Below are positions 36,385 through 45,632 of a stretch of DNA of 64,000 bases, in pieces; the first letter of the stretch is position 1; every line of letters starts with the position of its first letter. Source of the DNA: QNYZ01 sp964577615 (GTDB lineage: Bacteria; Desulfobacterota; Desulfobacteria; Desulfobacterales; QNYZ01); the NCBI GenBank assembly GCA_964577615.1, contig CAZNZW010000007.1, positions 1-64,000 on the forward strand, read 5' to 3'. The notes beneath the pieces are model-generated. The model was given only the letters and a program-made list of their open reading frames with translations, had not been told where the DNA came from and did no database searches. The position numbers and the translations under genes were made by a program.

Positions 36385-36873
36385 ATGAAATATAATGGAA
36401 CTGCCTGGACATTCGGCGCCAACATCGACACCGACGCCATTATCCCGGCCCGCTACCTCAACGTATCGGCCCCGGAAGAACTGGCCCGGCACTGCATGGA
36501 AGACGAAAATCCCGAATTTGTCAAAAAAGCATCCCCGGGAGACATCATCGTTGCCGATACCAACTTCGGCTGCGGATCTTCCCGGGAACATGCACCCATC
36601 GCCATCAAGGCGGCGGGCATCGCCTGTGTCATCGCCAGAAGCTTCGCCCGGATTTTCTATCGCAATTCATTTAACATGGGCCTGCCGATCCTCGAATGCC
36701 CGGAAGCAGTAGACGGTATTCAGGCCGGCGATCCGGTGGAAGTCGATCTGCTCAGCGGCACCATCGTCAACCAGAAAACAAAAACCACATTTAAAGCCGA
36801 GCCCATACCGCCTTTCATGAAAGAGATTCTCGAGGACGGCGGATTGATGGGACATATTGCCAAAAGGAGCTAA
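36385..36873 (+). CDS. leuD: LeuD-type hydratase small subunit
   Basis: 162 residues from the ATG at 36385 (AAAGGAG upstream). The swivelling-domain motifs are NIDTDAIIPARYL, TNFGCGSSREHAP and RSFARIFYRNSFNMGLP. In the small subunit, the residues after IIPARY choose the substrate: here LNVS, common to LeuD/HacB-like proteins. Overall it is a normal short LeuD. Confidence 0.87.
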   Translation: MKYNGTAWTFGANIDTDAIIPARYLNVSAPEELARHCMEDENPEFVKKASPGDIIVADTNFGCGSSREHAPIAIKAAGIACVIARSFARIFYRNSFNMGLPILECPEAVDGIQAGDPVEVDLLSGTIVNQKTKTTFKAEPIPPFMKEILEDGGLMGHIAKRS

Positions 36874-36876
36874 TCG

Positions 36877-37944
36877 ATGGGAAAAACGTATCAAATCGGG
36901 GTAATCCCCGGAGACGGCACCGGGCCGGAAGTCGTGGCCGAGGGAATCAAGGTCCTCAACGCGGTAGGCGAAAAAGCCGGTATCGGATTTGATTATCACA
37001 CCTACCCTTTCGGCGGTGACCACTATTTAAAAACCGGAGAGACCCTGCCGGCATCGGCTGTCGATGAGCTTTCCCGGCAGGATGCCACCTTTCTGGGCGC
37101 CATCGGACACCCGGATGTCAAGCCGGGCATTCTCGAAAAAGGCGTCCTCCTGCAGTTGCGTTTTGATCTGGACCTTTATATCAACCTGCGGCCGGTCAAG
37201 CTGTATGCCGGGGTCGACACCCCTTTGAAGGACAAGGGGCCGGCGGAAATCGATTTTGACGTGGTCCGGGAAAATACCGAAGGGCTGTATACCGGCACCG
37301 GCGGATTTTTCAAAAAAGGCACGCCGGACGAGGTGGCCATCCAGGATTCAATCAATACCCGCAAGGGCGTTGAGCGATGTCTGCGTTATGCGTTCGAGCA
37401 TTGCCGGCGCTTCGGCCGGAAGAAAAAGCTGACCCTCTGCGGAAAAACCAACGTGCTGACATTTGCCTTTGATCTGTGGGAACGGGCATTTCGCGAAGTC
37501 GGGCGGGAATATCCGGACATTGAGCAGGATTACGCGCATGTGGATGCCATCTGCATGTGGATGGTAAAAAATCCGGAATGGTTCGACGTCATCGTCACGG
37601 ACAATATTTTCGGTGACATCATTACCGATCTCGGGGCCATGATCCAGGGCGGCATGGGCATTGCCGCCGGCGGTAACATCAACCCCGAAGGTACCGCCAT
37701 GTTCGAACCGATCGGCGGATCGGCCCCCAAGTATACCGGCCAGAACGTGATTAACCCCATTGCCGCCATCATGGCCGGGCAGATGATGCTCAAGCACCTG
37801 GGCGAGGTTCAGGCCGCCAACTGGGTAGAGACAGCCGTCATGGCCACAATCACCGGTGACATGGACACCATGGCTGCCGGACGCATGGGCATGGGTACCC
37901 GCGACGTGGGCGACCGGGTAGTTGCCCGTCTCCGGGATATCTGA
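36877..37944 (+). CDS. leuB: LeuB-type beta-decarboxylating dehydrogenase
   Basis: 355 residues, four bases after leuD. Isopropylmalate/isocitrate dehydrogenase family: VIPGDGTGPEV, the substrate helix LLQLRFDLDLYINLRPVK, VVRENTEGLYTG, DAICMWMVKNPEWFDVIVTDNIFGDIITD, and the NAD site GSAPKYTGQNVINP. Metal-binding Asp residues are intact. It fits 3-isopropylmalate dehydrogenase of the Geobacter-like group, but tartrate- or other malate-type dehydrogenases are close relatives. Confidence 0.85.
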   Translation: MGKTYQIGVIPGDGTGPEVVAEGIKVLNAVGEKAGIGFDYHTYPFGGDHYLKTGETLPASAVDELSRQDATFLGAIGHPDVKPGILEKGVLLQLRFDLDLYINLRPVKLYAGVDTPLKDKGPAEIDFDVVRENTEGLYTGTGGFFKKGTPDEVAIQDSINTRKGVERCLRYAFEHCRRFGRKKKLTLCGKTNVLTFAFDLWERAFREVGREYPDIEQDYAHVDAICMWMVKNPEWFDVIVTDNIFGDIITDLGAMIQGGMGIAAGGNINPEGTAMFEPIGGSAPKYTGQNVINPIAAIMAGQMMLKHLGEVQAANWVETAVMATITGDMDTMAAGRMGMGTRDVGDRVVARLRDI

Positions 37945-37957
37945 CCGGCACCGGCAC

Positions 37958-38959
37958 ATGACTACCACCGGCATCACATGGCCCCGCCGGGTTTCGATCC
38001 GTGAAGTCGGGCCCAGGGACGGGTTCCAGTCGCTGGACCGTTTCCTCCCAACGGCCGACAAGCTGGATATTATCTCGTCCCTGACCAATGCCGGCGTGAC
38101 GCGGGTGGAAACGACCTCTTTTGTCAGCCGCCGGGCGGTCCCCCAGCTGAAAGACGCGGCCGAGGTCATGGCCGGGGTGTTGCAGCAGAGACAGGCACCG
38201 CCCCATGCGGGCCGTCCGGCCGTCACCCATGCCGCCATGGTGGCCGATGCAGCGGGTGCGGAGCGGGCCGCGGCCGCCGGGGTTGACCGGCTGGTGGCGG
38301 TTATTTCGGCCACCGACGCGCACAACAGGGCCAACGTGCGCCGTTCCGTTGACGCCTCTCTGGCCGACCTCGACCCTGTTTTCGCCCGGGCCGGGACTAT
38401 TCCGGTCATCGGCGCGATTGCCGTGTCGTTTGGATGCCCTTACCAGGGAAATGTCGCAACCGGCGATGTCTTTGCCATCGCCCGCGCGTTCATCGACCGG
38501 GGCGCCATGGCCGTGATGCTGGCCGACACCACCGGCATGGCAACACCCACGCGCGTGACGAAAATGGTGACCGGGTTTCAACAAGAATTTACCGATACGG
38601 AACTGATTCTTCACTTCCATAACAACCGCGGCACTGCCATGGCCAACCTGCTCGCCGCCCTGATGGCCGGCGGCCGCACTTTCGACACCGCCGTGGGCGG
38701 CATTGGCGGCTGCCCGTATGTGCCGCTGGCGGCCGGTAATCTGGCCACCGAAGATGTGGTCTTCATGCTGGAAGACATGGGCATTTCGACCGGCATCGAT
38801 TTGTCCGGAATTATTGCTGCCGCACGGTTACTGGAAAAACGACTGGGCATGACACTGCCCGGCCAGGTGATGAAAAGCGGCCCGCGCATTTCTGACCCGC
38901 GCATTCCCGAACAGGCGCCGGGCGAAAAATGCGGGTCTGTCGGGCACCGAAACCATTAA
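37958..38959 (+). CDS. HMG-CoA lyase-like aldol-cleaving enzyme
   Basis: 333 residues from the ATG at 37958. DRE-TIM metallolyase: REVGPRDGFQ, FVSRRAVPQLKD, metal His pair in FHNNRGTAMANLLAAL, and the lyase loop GGIGGCPYVPLAAGNLATEDVV, whose Cys is the HMG-CoA lyase catalytic residue. It cleaves a 3-hydroxy-3-methylacyl-CoA such as HMG-CoA or a citramalyl-CoA-like ester. The C-terminal 20 residues are unusual. It lies between leuB and dctP, so it is part of the same operon. Confidence 0.82.
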   Translation: MTTTGITWPRRVSIREVGPRDGFQSLDRFLPTADKLDIISSLTNAGVTRVETTSFVSRRAVPQLKDAAEVMAGVLQQRQAPPHAGRPAVTHAAMVADAAGAERAAAAGVDRLVAVISATDAHNRANVRRSVDASLADLDPVFARAGTIPVIGAIAVSFGCPYQGNVATGDVFAIARAFIDRGAMAVMLADTTGMATPTRVTKMVTGFQQEFTDTELILHFHNNRGTAMANLLAALMAGGRTFDTAVGGIGGCPYVPLAAGNLATEDVVFMLEDMGISTGIDLSGIIAAARLLEKRLGMTLPGQVMKSGPRISDPRIPEQAPGEKCGSVGHRNH

Positions 38960-38979
38960 TAAGTGAAAGGAGGCAACAA

Positions 38980-39975
38980 GTGAACAGACAAAAAAAAATG
39001 AAACCATTGGGAATCTTGGCATTGGGGGCGATTGTCGCCCTGTTCTTCTGCGGCCAGGCTTTTGCCGCACCGGTCAACATCGAAATCAGCTGCACCATGA
39101 AACCGGGGGGGTCGGAAGAAGCCGGCATCATGAAATTCAAGGAGATTGTTGAAAAGAAAAGCGAAGGCCGAATGAAAGTGAAGGTCTTCATGAGCGGCCA
39201 GCTCGGCAAGGAAAAAGCCGTTCTCGAACTGATGAAAATCGGCCAGACCCAGATGGCCCTGACCGGCGGAATCTTCCGCACCATGTTTGCCAAGGCATAC
39301 GATCCCATCACCATCCCTTTCTATATGCCGACCTGGGACAGCATCGTTGCCTACCTCGACGGCCCCATGGGCCAGAAGATCAAAGCACTGGCGGCCGAAA
39401 AAGGTGGCGTGATTGATTTCGGCCCCCAGAAACGCGCTCCGCGGCACATGACCTCCAACCGCAAAATCATGGGACCGGATGATATCAAAGGGCTGAAAAT
39501 GCGCCTGCCCGCCATCCCCATCTGGGTGGATGTCTGGAAAGAACTCGGCGCCCTGCCCACGGTGATTCCCGCGCCGGAAATCTATCTGGCCATGAAAACC
39601 GGCCAGGTGGAAGCCCATGAAAATTCCCTCGTTTCTCCCTATTCCCGCAAGTTGTGGGAAGTCCAGAAGTATATTATCCAGACCGGCCATGTCTACTTTC
39701 CCTGGCACTGGATCGCCAGCAAAGTCTGGTTTGACAAACTCGCTCCCGCCGATCAGAAGCTCATCTCCGATGCCATTGCCGAGGCAAGGGCGTACGGCAC
39801 CCGGATGGAAGATGAAAAAGACGCGTTCTACGCCAAGGAGCTTAAAAAACACGGTATGATATTCGTCACACCGGACAACGCCGCCATCCGCGCCAAAGCC
39901 ATGCCGGCCATTAAACGGGCCGTGGCCAACCTGGCCCAGGGCGTGGCCGAAGAAGTGGCCCGGGTCTCGAAGTAG
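38980..39975 (+). CDS. dctP: DctP-family TRAP solute-binding protein
   Basis: 331 residues. The start is GTG 38980, six bases after AAAGGAGG; the next ATG (38998) is too far. The signal peptide ends near GQAFAAPV. The family's carboxylate-binding Arg is in KGLKMRLPAIPIW, and the ETGxVEAxENS-type motif reads KTGQVEAHENSL. Periplasmic partner of DctQ and DctM. It overlaps nothing and is followed by a hairpin. Confidence 0.93.
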   Translation: MNRQKKMKPLGILALGAIVALFFCGQAFAAPVNIEISCTMKPGGSEEAGIMKFKEIVEKKSEGRMKVKVFMSGQLGKEKAVLELMKIGQTQMALTGGIFRTMFAKAYDPITIPFYMPTWDSIVAYLDGPMGQKIKALAAEKGGVIDFGPQKRAPRHMTSNRKIMGPDDIKGLKMRLPAIPIWVDVWKELGALPTVIPAPEIYLAMKTGQVEAHENSLVSPYSRKLWEVQKYIIQTGHVYFPWHWIASKVWFDKLAPADQKLISDAIAEARAYGTRMEDEKDAFYAKELKKHGMIFVTPDNAAIRAKAMPAIKRAVANLAQGVAEEVARVSK

Positions 39976-40041
39976 CATGACAACCGATACCGCCGGCTGA
40001 AGCTTCTCCCTGCGGGCCGCTTCAGCCGGAATCACAGGCAG

Positions 40042-40086
40042 GGTGCATCACCGATTACACCGATCGTTGAGAATCGGTGATGCGCC
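40042..40086 (+). promoter_or_regulatory. 15-base-pair hairpin between dctP and dctQ
   Basis: GGTGCATCACCGATT (40042-40056) pairs with AATCGGTGATGCGCC (40072-40086); all bases match, apart from one G-U pair, across a 15-base loop. No T run follows, so it should not end transcription fully. It is well placed to protect the dctP message, producing binding protein in excess over the permease. Confidence 0.8.
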
Positions 40087-40128
40087 TTGCATTCCTGATG
40101 CTATTAAGAAAATAGGCCACGGATTCGC

Positions 40129-40614
40129 ATGAAACGCATTCTCCGCTTTTACGACATCGGCGCCCTGATCTGTTTCTGCGCCATGATGGGATGCATTCTC
40201 ATCGAGGTGGTCAGCCGCAACATCCTCCATCTGCCGACCACCTGGGCCGAAGAGGCCTCCCGGCTTTTTTGCGTCTGGAGTGTTTTTCTGGGATCGGCCT
40301 CGGCCTGGCGCCGGAAAGCCCACATCGTCATCGATGTTGTCCTGCGACGGCTTAAAGGCCGGGCCCATCTGACCCTGCGTCTCATCGTTGACCTGCTCAG
40401 CGGCATTTTTCTGGTTGCCATCTGGTCTGGCACCCTCAGCATCATGAAAATTTCCTACCCTTCCAGAACCACCGCCCTTGAAATCAGCATCAGTTATTTT
40501 TACCTGGGCGTTTTTGTGGGTTTGACCGGAATGATCATCTTCCATTCGGTGCAGATCAAGGAAGCCGCCGCTGAATGGATCAACTACCGCCCCCCCCGGA
40601 AGCAGAGGAGCTGA
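40129..40614 (+). CDS. dctQ: TRAP transporter small permease subunit (DctQ)
   Basis: 161 residues with four membrane helices. DctQ motifs: VVSRNILHLPTTWAEEASRLFCVWSVFLGS, followed by RRKAHIVIDVV. It forms a complex with DctM, six bases downstream. Confidence 0.92.
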   Translation: MKRILRFYDIGALICFCAMMGCILIEVVSRNILHLPTTWAEEASRLFCVWSVFLGSASAWRRKAHIVIDVVLRRLKGRAHLTLRLIVDLLSGIFLVAIWSGTLSIMKISYPSRTTALEISISYFYLGVFVGLTGMIIFHSVQIKEAAAEWINYRPPRKQRS

Positions 40615-40620
40615 ACCGCC

Positions 40621-41913
40621 ATGTGGATGCTGGTCTTTTTTATCGGGCTGCTGATCTTTTTTTTCATTATGGGCATTCCGGTGAGCATTTCCATCGGCCT
40701 GACGTGCATGGCCGTTTTGTGGGCCCAGGGCGGCCTGGCGGCCATCCCCTTCAACCTGTTTCCCCTGAAGATGATGCACGGCGTCAACAACTTTCCCATC
40801 CTGGCGATTCCGTTCTTTATCCTGGCCGCCAACGTGATGAACAAAGGAAGCGTCACACCGCGTATTTTTGATTTTGCCAATGGTCTGGTCGGCCATCTGC
40901 GGGGCGGACTGGGACACGTCAACGTGCTGGCCAGCATGATCTTTGCCGGCATGTCCGGCACGGCCGTCGCCGACGCCGCCGGCCTGGGGTCGCTTGAAAT
41001 CAAGGCCATGCAGGACCAGGGCTACCCGCTAAGCTACAGCACGGGGATCACCGGCGCATCATCGGTCATCGGGCCGATCATCCCGCCGAGCGTTGCCATG
41101 GTTATCTACGGCTGGCTTGGCGATGTCAGCGTCGGCGCGCTGTTTATCGCCGGCATTATTCCCGGCATCCTGCTGGGCGGCAGTCTCATGCTGATGACCT
41201 GCATCCTCTCTTACCGTATCGACATGCCCATGCGGCCACGACCGCCGCTGGCCGAGATCTGGCGTCTGTCGACCCGCGCCCTTCTATCGCTTGTCACGCC
41301 GATTATTATCGTTGGCGGTATCTGGTCCGGCTTTTTCACGCCCACCGAATCCGGCGTGGTCGCCAGCACGTACGCCATCATTCTCGGCATGGTCATTTAC
41401 CGCGACGTCAGCCTCAAAGACCTTCGCGACGTTTTCTACAATACCATCGAATTCACCGCCATCGTTCTGTTCATCATCTCCATCGCCGTATTGTATGGCT
41501 GGCTGCTCGTCAAGCTCCAGATCCCCCTGTCCCTGGCTGAAATGGTCATGCACCTGTCCACCAATTCAACGATTTTACTGATCTTCATCACCGGCTTTTT
41601 CCTGATCGTCGGCTGTTTCATGTCGGTGATTGAATCGGTGCTGATTTTTACCCCGGTGATGGTACCCATGATCAAGCTTCTGGGCATCGATCCCCTTTTT
41701 TTCGGGGTATTGATGGTCATTTCTCTGTCGGTGGGCGTCATTACGCCGCCGTTCGGCAACGTAATCTACGTTCTGGTGGGTATTACCGAATCCACTTTCG
41801 AAGCGGTGGTCAAGGCAATTTTACCGTTTCTCATCCCGATCCTGGCAACCATATTAATTCTCGTTCTTTTCCCGCAGCTGGTCACTTTCCTGCCGCACCT
41901 GGTGGCCGCCTGA
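40621..41913 (+). CDS. dctM: TRAP transporter large permease subunit (DctM)
   Basis: 430 residues, about 12-13 hydrophobic helices. Motifs: ILAIPFFILAANVMNKG, HVNVLASMIFAGMSGTAVADAAGLGSLEI, TGASSVIGPIIPPSVAMVIYG. Uses the sodium gradient in known DctPQM systems. Last gene of the operon that begins with the lyase. It converges on the GntR gene. Confidence 0.94.
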   Translation: MWMLVFFIGLLIFFFIMGIPVSISIGLTCMAVLWAQGGLAAIPFNLFPLKMMHGVNNFPILAIPFFILAANVMNKGSVTPRIFDFANGLVGHLRGGLGHVNVLASMIFAGMSGTAVADAAGLGSLEIKAMQDQGYPLSYSTGITGASSVIGPIIPPSVAMVIYGWLGDVSVGALFIAGIIPGILLGGSLMLMTCILSYRIDMPMRPRPPLAEIWRLSTRALLSLVTPIIIVGGIWSGFFTPTESGVVASTYAIILGMVIYRDVSLKDLRDVFYNTIEFTAIVLFIISIAVLYGWLLVKLQIPLSLAEMVMHLSTNSTILLIFITGFFLIVGCFMSVIESVLIFTPVMVPMIKLLGIDPLFFGVLMVISLSVGVITPPFGNVIYVLVGITESTFEAVVKAILPFLIPILATILILVLFPQLVTFLPHLVAA

Positions 41914-41943
41914 TCCGGAAAGCACCGCGCCGCTTTGCTCCTT

Positions 41944-42705
41944 TTAAACCGCATGGCCGCTTTTATAGATATACCGGTCCCCCCGGAAGTAGATGTGCGT
42001 CACTTCCAGAGGACGTCCGTCGGCACTGTAGTAGGCATTTTCAACAAAAAACAGCGCCGCCCCGAAATGGATGCCCAGCACGGAGGAGACGTCCATGTCG
42101 GAAACAACGGCTTCGACCTTCTGACTGGTCTGGGTGATGGAAATTTTACCCTTTTCCCTGAAAACCTCGATAAAGGAGCGCCGGGAGAAATCCCGCTTGC
42201 GCAGGGGGGCCACCAGATCCACCGGGATATAATTGATATAATAGGACGCCGGTTCGCCCTTTAACTTTCGTACCCGCTTAACGCGCCAGATCTCCGCATC
42301 CTGTGCCAGCTGCAAAATTTTGGCAACCGGCCGGGGGCAGATCATCCGGTCAATGGACAGCACATCAATGGTCAGGCGATATTTTTTCCGCAGGGCCGAG
42401 TCCACCCAGTCCCGGAAATTACCGGTTATTTTCAAGGGAATGCGGTCTTCCTGGCGGGGAACCACCCGGGTACCGACACCCCGCCTTCGAATGATCAGGC
42501 CTTCCTGAACCAGCAGCGCCATGGCCTTACGGATAGTGATATTGCTGACGTCAAACTCTTCCGACAGGCGGCTTTCCGACGGAAGAAGCGCGTCCGGCTG
42601 ATACTGGTGCGAAACGATCCGTTCTTTCAGCGTTTCCGCCACCTGATAGTAGAAAGGGATCGACCCCTCCCGGTCTTTGGTCAGGATTTTTACTTTTGAC
42701 GCCAT
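41944..42705 (-). CDS. GntR/HutC-family transcriptional regulator
   Basis: 253 residues. Winged-helix GntR domain (PFYYQVAETLKERIVSHQY, PSESRLSEEFDVSNITIRKAMALLVQEGLIIRRRG) plus a UTRA ligand domain. The start overlaps the upstream aminotransferase gene by 16 bases. It converges on dctM, so a local role in controlling the TRAP/lyase locus is likely but unproven. Confidence 0.9.
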   Translation of the reverse strand: MASKVKILTKDREGSIPFYYQVAETLKERIVSHQYQPDALLPSESRLSEEFDVSNITIRKAMALLVQEGLIIRRRGVGTRVVPRQEDRIPLKITGNFRDWVDSALRKKYRLTIDVLSIDRMICPRPVAKILQLAQDAEIWRVKRVRKLKGEPASYYINYIPVDLVAPLRKRDFSRRSFIEVFREKGKISITQTSQKVEAVVSDMDVSSVLGIHFGAALFFVENAYYSADGRPLEVTHIYFRGDRYIYKSGHAV

Positions 42706-43856
42706 TTTTCTCCTATCCGGGACAATCGCTGACCCGCTTCAATCAGGACATCATCGCTCTTGGCGAAATGAAGCCGGATCAGGTGATGCACCGGTTCATG
42801 GAAAAAACTCGATCCGGGAACAGCGGCCACCCCGATCTCCCGGGCCAGGGACTGACAGAAAACGGTATCGTCGGCCGCGCCAAAGGCACTGATATCAATC
42901 AGCACATAATACGCCCCCTGGGGTTTAACATAGTCCAGCCCCGCCCGGTCCAGATAACCGCAGAAAAGATCCCGCTTATGGGTGTAATCTTCCTGCAGCG
43001 CATCATAGTACGAAAGGGGCAGCTTAAGCGCTGTTACGGCCGCTTCCTGTAACGGCGCGGCCGCGCCCACCGTCAGAAAATCGTGTACTTTCCGTGCTTC
43101 TGAAATGACAGACGGCGCGGCGATCACATATCCGAGCCGCCAGCCGGTCATGGAGTAGGTTTTGGACAATGAGCTGACCGACAGCGTCCGTTCAAACATG
43201 CCCGGCAGGGCCGCAATATATGTATGCCGGAAGGGTGCATAAACAATGTGCTCATAAACCTCGTCGGTGATAACAAAAGCATCGAATGCTTTGGCCAGAT
43301 CGGCGATGACCGTCAACTCTTCCCGGGTAAAGACTTTACCCGAAGGGTTGGAAGGGTTGCACAAAACCAGCGCCTTGACCCCTTTTTCAAAGGCCGCACG
43401 CAATTCGTCCGGGTCAAAGGAAAAATCCGGCGGCCGCAGGGGCACATAGATCGGCCGGGCACCGGAAAGAAGCGTGTCGGCTCCGTAATTTTCGTAATAG
43501 GGAGAGAACACGATCACCTTGTCGCCGGGGTTACAGGCTGTCATCATCGCCACCATCATGGCCTCGGTGCCACCGCAGGTAACAACGACATGATCGTCGC
43601 CGCTCAGGTCAAGGCCCATGAAGTGACGTTGTTTTTCCGCCAGCGCCTGTCTGAAATTCGGCGCCCCCCAGGTGATGGCATATTGGTGATACGATCCGGA
43701 AATGGCCCGGTGTGCGGCTTCGAGGACTTCCTGAGGCGGATTGATGTCCGGAAACCCCTGGGACAGATTAATGGCATCGTACTGATTGGCCACCCGGGTC
43801 ATTTCGCGGATCACGGATTCACTGAGCAGGTTGAGGCGTTCGGCGGTTTTGGGCAT
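42690..43856 (-). CDS. PLP-dependent class I/II aminotransferase
   Basis: 388 residues. Fold-type I aminotransferase close to the methionine/kynurenine group: NLSQGFPDINPP, ITWGAPNFRQAL, CNPSNPSGKVF, DEVYEHIVY, and the PLP lysine in SVSSLSKTYSMTGWRLGYV. The next gene (GntR) overlaps its end. The substrate cannot be fixed from the sequence. Confidence 0.9.
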   Translation of the reverse strand: MPKTAERLNLLSESVIREMTRVANQYDAINLSQGFPDINPPQEVLEAAHRAISGSYHQYAITWGAPNFRQALAEKQRHFMGLDLSGDDHVVVTCGGTEAMMVAMMTACNPGDKVIVFSPYYENYGADTLLSGARPIYVPLRPPDFSFDPDELRAAFEKGVKALVLCNPSNPSGKVFTREELTVIADLAKAFDAFVITDEVYEHIVYAPFRHTYIAALPGMFERTLSVSSLSKTYSMTGWRLGYVIAAPSVISEARKVHDFLTVGAAAPLQEAAVTALKLPLSYYDALQEDYTHKRDLFCGYLDRAGLDYVKPQGAYYVLIDISAFGAADDTVFCQSLAREIGVAAVPGSSFFHEPVHHLIRLHFAKSDDVLIEAGQRLSRIGEKWRQK

Positions 43857-44001
43857 GGGAGTCAGTCCCTGTATGATATCGTTTTATCCGGGGTAACATC
43901 CGTAACGGCAGACATCGGGCCGTGAGCACGGAAACTGCCGGATACAAATCCGGAATACGGGTTTAATTAAAAATATCTTCTTACCATAACAGATATTGAA
44001 T

Positions 44002-44577
44002 TCAAACCGTTTTGCCCAATTGCCGGGCAGCGGCCAGCCATCTGGCCCGCCGGGCGTCACTGGATGTCTTAACCGGTCCAAAGGACGCGATATGCACCGG
44101 CTTTACCCCCGAAAATTCCAAAATGGTACGTTTCATCTGATGATGTCCCGGCATTCGGCTGATCCATCGATAATACCAGGTCGGAGAATCCATGGTGACC
44201 AGCAGCTGCGCACTTTTCCCGGTCAGGAGACGATCCCACCGCAGTGAATTCTCCCGGTATTTGAACGCAAACCCGGGCAGAAACACCCGGTCGACAAATC
44301 CCTTGAGCAGGGCCGGCAGACCGCCCCACCAGGTCGGATAGACAAAAACAAGATGGTCGGCCCAGGCGATCTGTTCCTGCGCTTGAGCCAGATCGGGTTC
44401 CAATGGCTGATCCGCGCTGTATCCGTTCCGCAGAATCGGATCAAAAGCAAGATCAATCAGATGAATCAATTTGACCGCGTGCCCCGTCTGGCCAGCGCCT
44501 TTCTGATACGCATCGGCCAGGGCACGGCAGAAGCTTTGCGGGCGGGGATGGGCAAGGACCAGAAGGACGTTTTTCAT
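44002..44577 (-). CDS. Flavodoxin-fold NAD(P)H oxidoreductase (KefF/NQO-like)
   Basis: 191 residues. FMN-binding fold: VLLVLAHPRPQSF at the start and VFVYPTWWGGLPALLKGFVDRVFLPGFAF in the middle. Reduces quinones or similar electrophiles. No potassium-efflux gene is adjacent, so a KefF role is not supported by context. Confidence 0.87.
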   Translation of the reverse strand: MKNVLLVLAHPRPQSFCRALADAYQKGAGQTGHAVKLIHLIDLAFDPILRNGYSADQPLEPDLAQAQEQIAWADHLVFVYPTWWGGLPALLKGFVDRVFLPGFAFKYRENSLRWDRLLTGKSAQLLVTMDSPTWYYRWISRMPGHHQMKRTILEFSGVKPVHIASFGPVKTSSDARRARWLAAARQLGKTV

Positions 44578-44663
44578 ATCTTGTTTTCCCGCTGATTTCC
44601 GGCCGGGCCGATGGGGACCGTCCCTCCCCTGACTTTTCTGGCCCGGGGTTTGTTTTGCGCCAG

Positions 44664-45431
44664 TCAGCCGGTACCGGATTCTCTGTCGTACAGATCCACA
44701 ATTTTTTTGAGTATCTTTTCAAATCGGCTGGAAACACCAGTGAAATCGGGTAGTTTACAGCCATTACTTTCATCCATATACAGGTGCCGGTTCAACTCGA
44801 TCATAATCGAAGAAACACGTTTATCCCGTTTCCAGTAGGCTTTTGGCACCAGGGCCCCTGAAAAGGGACGATTCACCGACACCCGGAACCCGGCATCGCT
44901 GAAAAAGGATTCCGCCGCCTCACTGAGCCAGGCCGGCGTATGAAAGTCATCGGTTCCCAGACAGATATCCGGCCGATCCGGGTTCTGATCAGATTCATCC
45001 GGCAGCGGCCGGGAAGGGAAGCTGTGACAGTCAACCACCAGTGAATGTCCCTGCTGCGCCAGATTCGACGCCACTGCCGCCGTTAACCGGAGATGATGGG
45101 TGAGCGCATACTTGCTGAACAGAGCCTGCCGTGCCTCGTCAGCCGGCGAGTCATGGCGGTTTTTTCTTTCATTCGTCCGGGTACGGGGCGCCACCGGCAC
45201 CTGGGGATAATTATCAGGGGACCATCCGGGATCAAGCACGAGACGGCTCACCGGAGCGTGAACGGAAACACATCGGGGATCTTTTAGTCTGAACAGTGCA
45301 TCAGTATACCAGTCGGTCATGCGCAAAACCTCTTTTTCCAGCTCTGCGTCCGAAAGGCTGAGGCATTCGCGCTCTGCCGGCGGAATGACGGTTGAACTGT
45401 GGGGAATATGAAAAACAACAATTGGGTCCAT
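44664..45431 (-). CDS. N-formylglutamate amidohydrolase family protein
   Basis: 255 residues. The family's zinc-site pieces are seen: FHIPHSST, VSRLVLDPGW, VVDCHSFPSRPL and IMIELNRHLYMDE. HutG2-type enzymes hydrolyse N-formylglutamate or other N-acylated amino acids. No other histidine-degradation gene is nearby. Confidence 0.85.
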   Translation of the reverse strand: MDPIVVFHIPHSSTVIPPAERECLSLSDAELEKEVLRMTDWYTDALFRLKDPRCVSVHAPVSRLVLDPGWSPDNYPQVPVAPRTRTNERKNRHDSPADEARQALFSKYALTHHLRLTAAVASNLAQQGHSLVVDCHSFPSRPLPDESDQNPDRPDICLGTDDFHTPAWLSEAAESFFSDAGFRVSVNRPFSGALVPKAYWKRDKRVSSIMIELNRHLYMDESNGCKLPDFTGVSSRFEKILKKIVDLYDRESGTG

Positions 45432-45571
45432 TGAACAATTTCCATTGCGTATAAATAATACCGGGCCATACCATACCGGTCCGCTCAGCCAGGTTCAACA
45501 TCCGCAAAGCGGGCAACAGTATCCCGTCAGATGACCATCCATCAGGGATACCCTTCGGTACGAAGCTTATA

Positions 45572-45600
45572 ATTATAACCAACTGATGGCTATTTAACAA
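45572..45600 (-). promoter_or_regulatory. Sigma70-type promoter for the amidohydrolase gene
   Basis: Read on the minus strand: TTGTTA (45600-45595), a 17-base spacer, then an exact TATAAT (45577-45572). The gene starts about 135 bases downstream. Confidence 0.55.
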
Positions 45601-45632
45601 CCCCCCGGATCAATGACCAAAGTACTTTCCTT

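Noticed and set aside
38956..40035. Minus-strand frame opposite dctP
   Set aside because: Shadow of a clear TRAP binding-protein gene; no domain or start signal.
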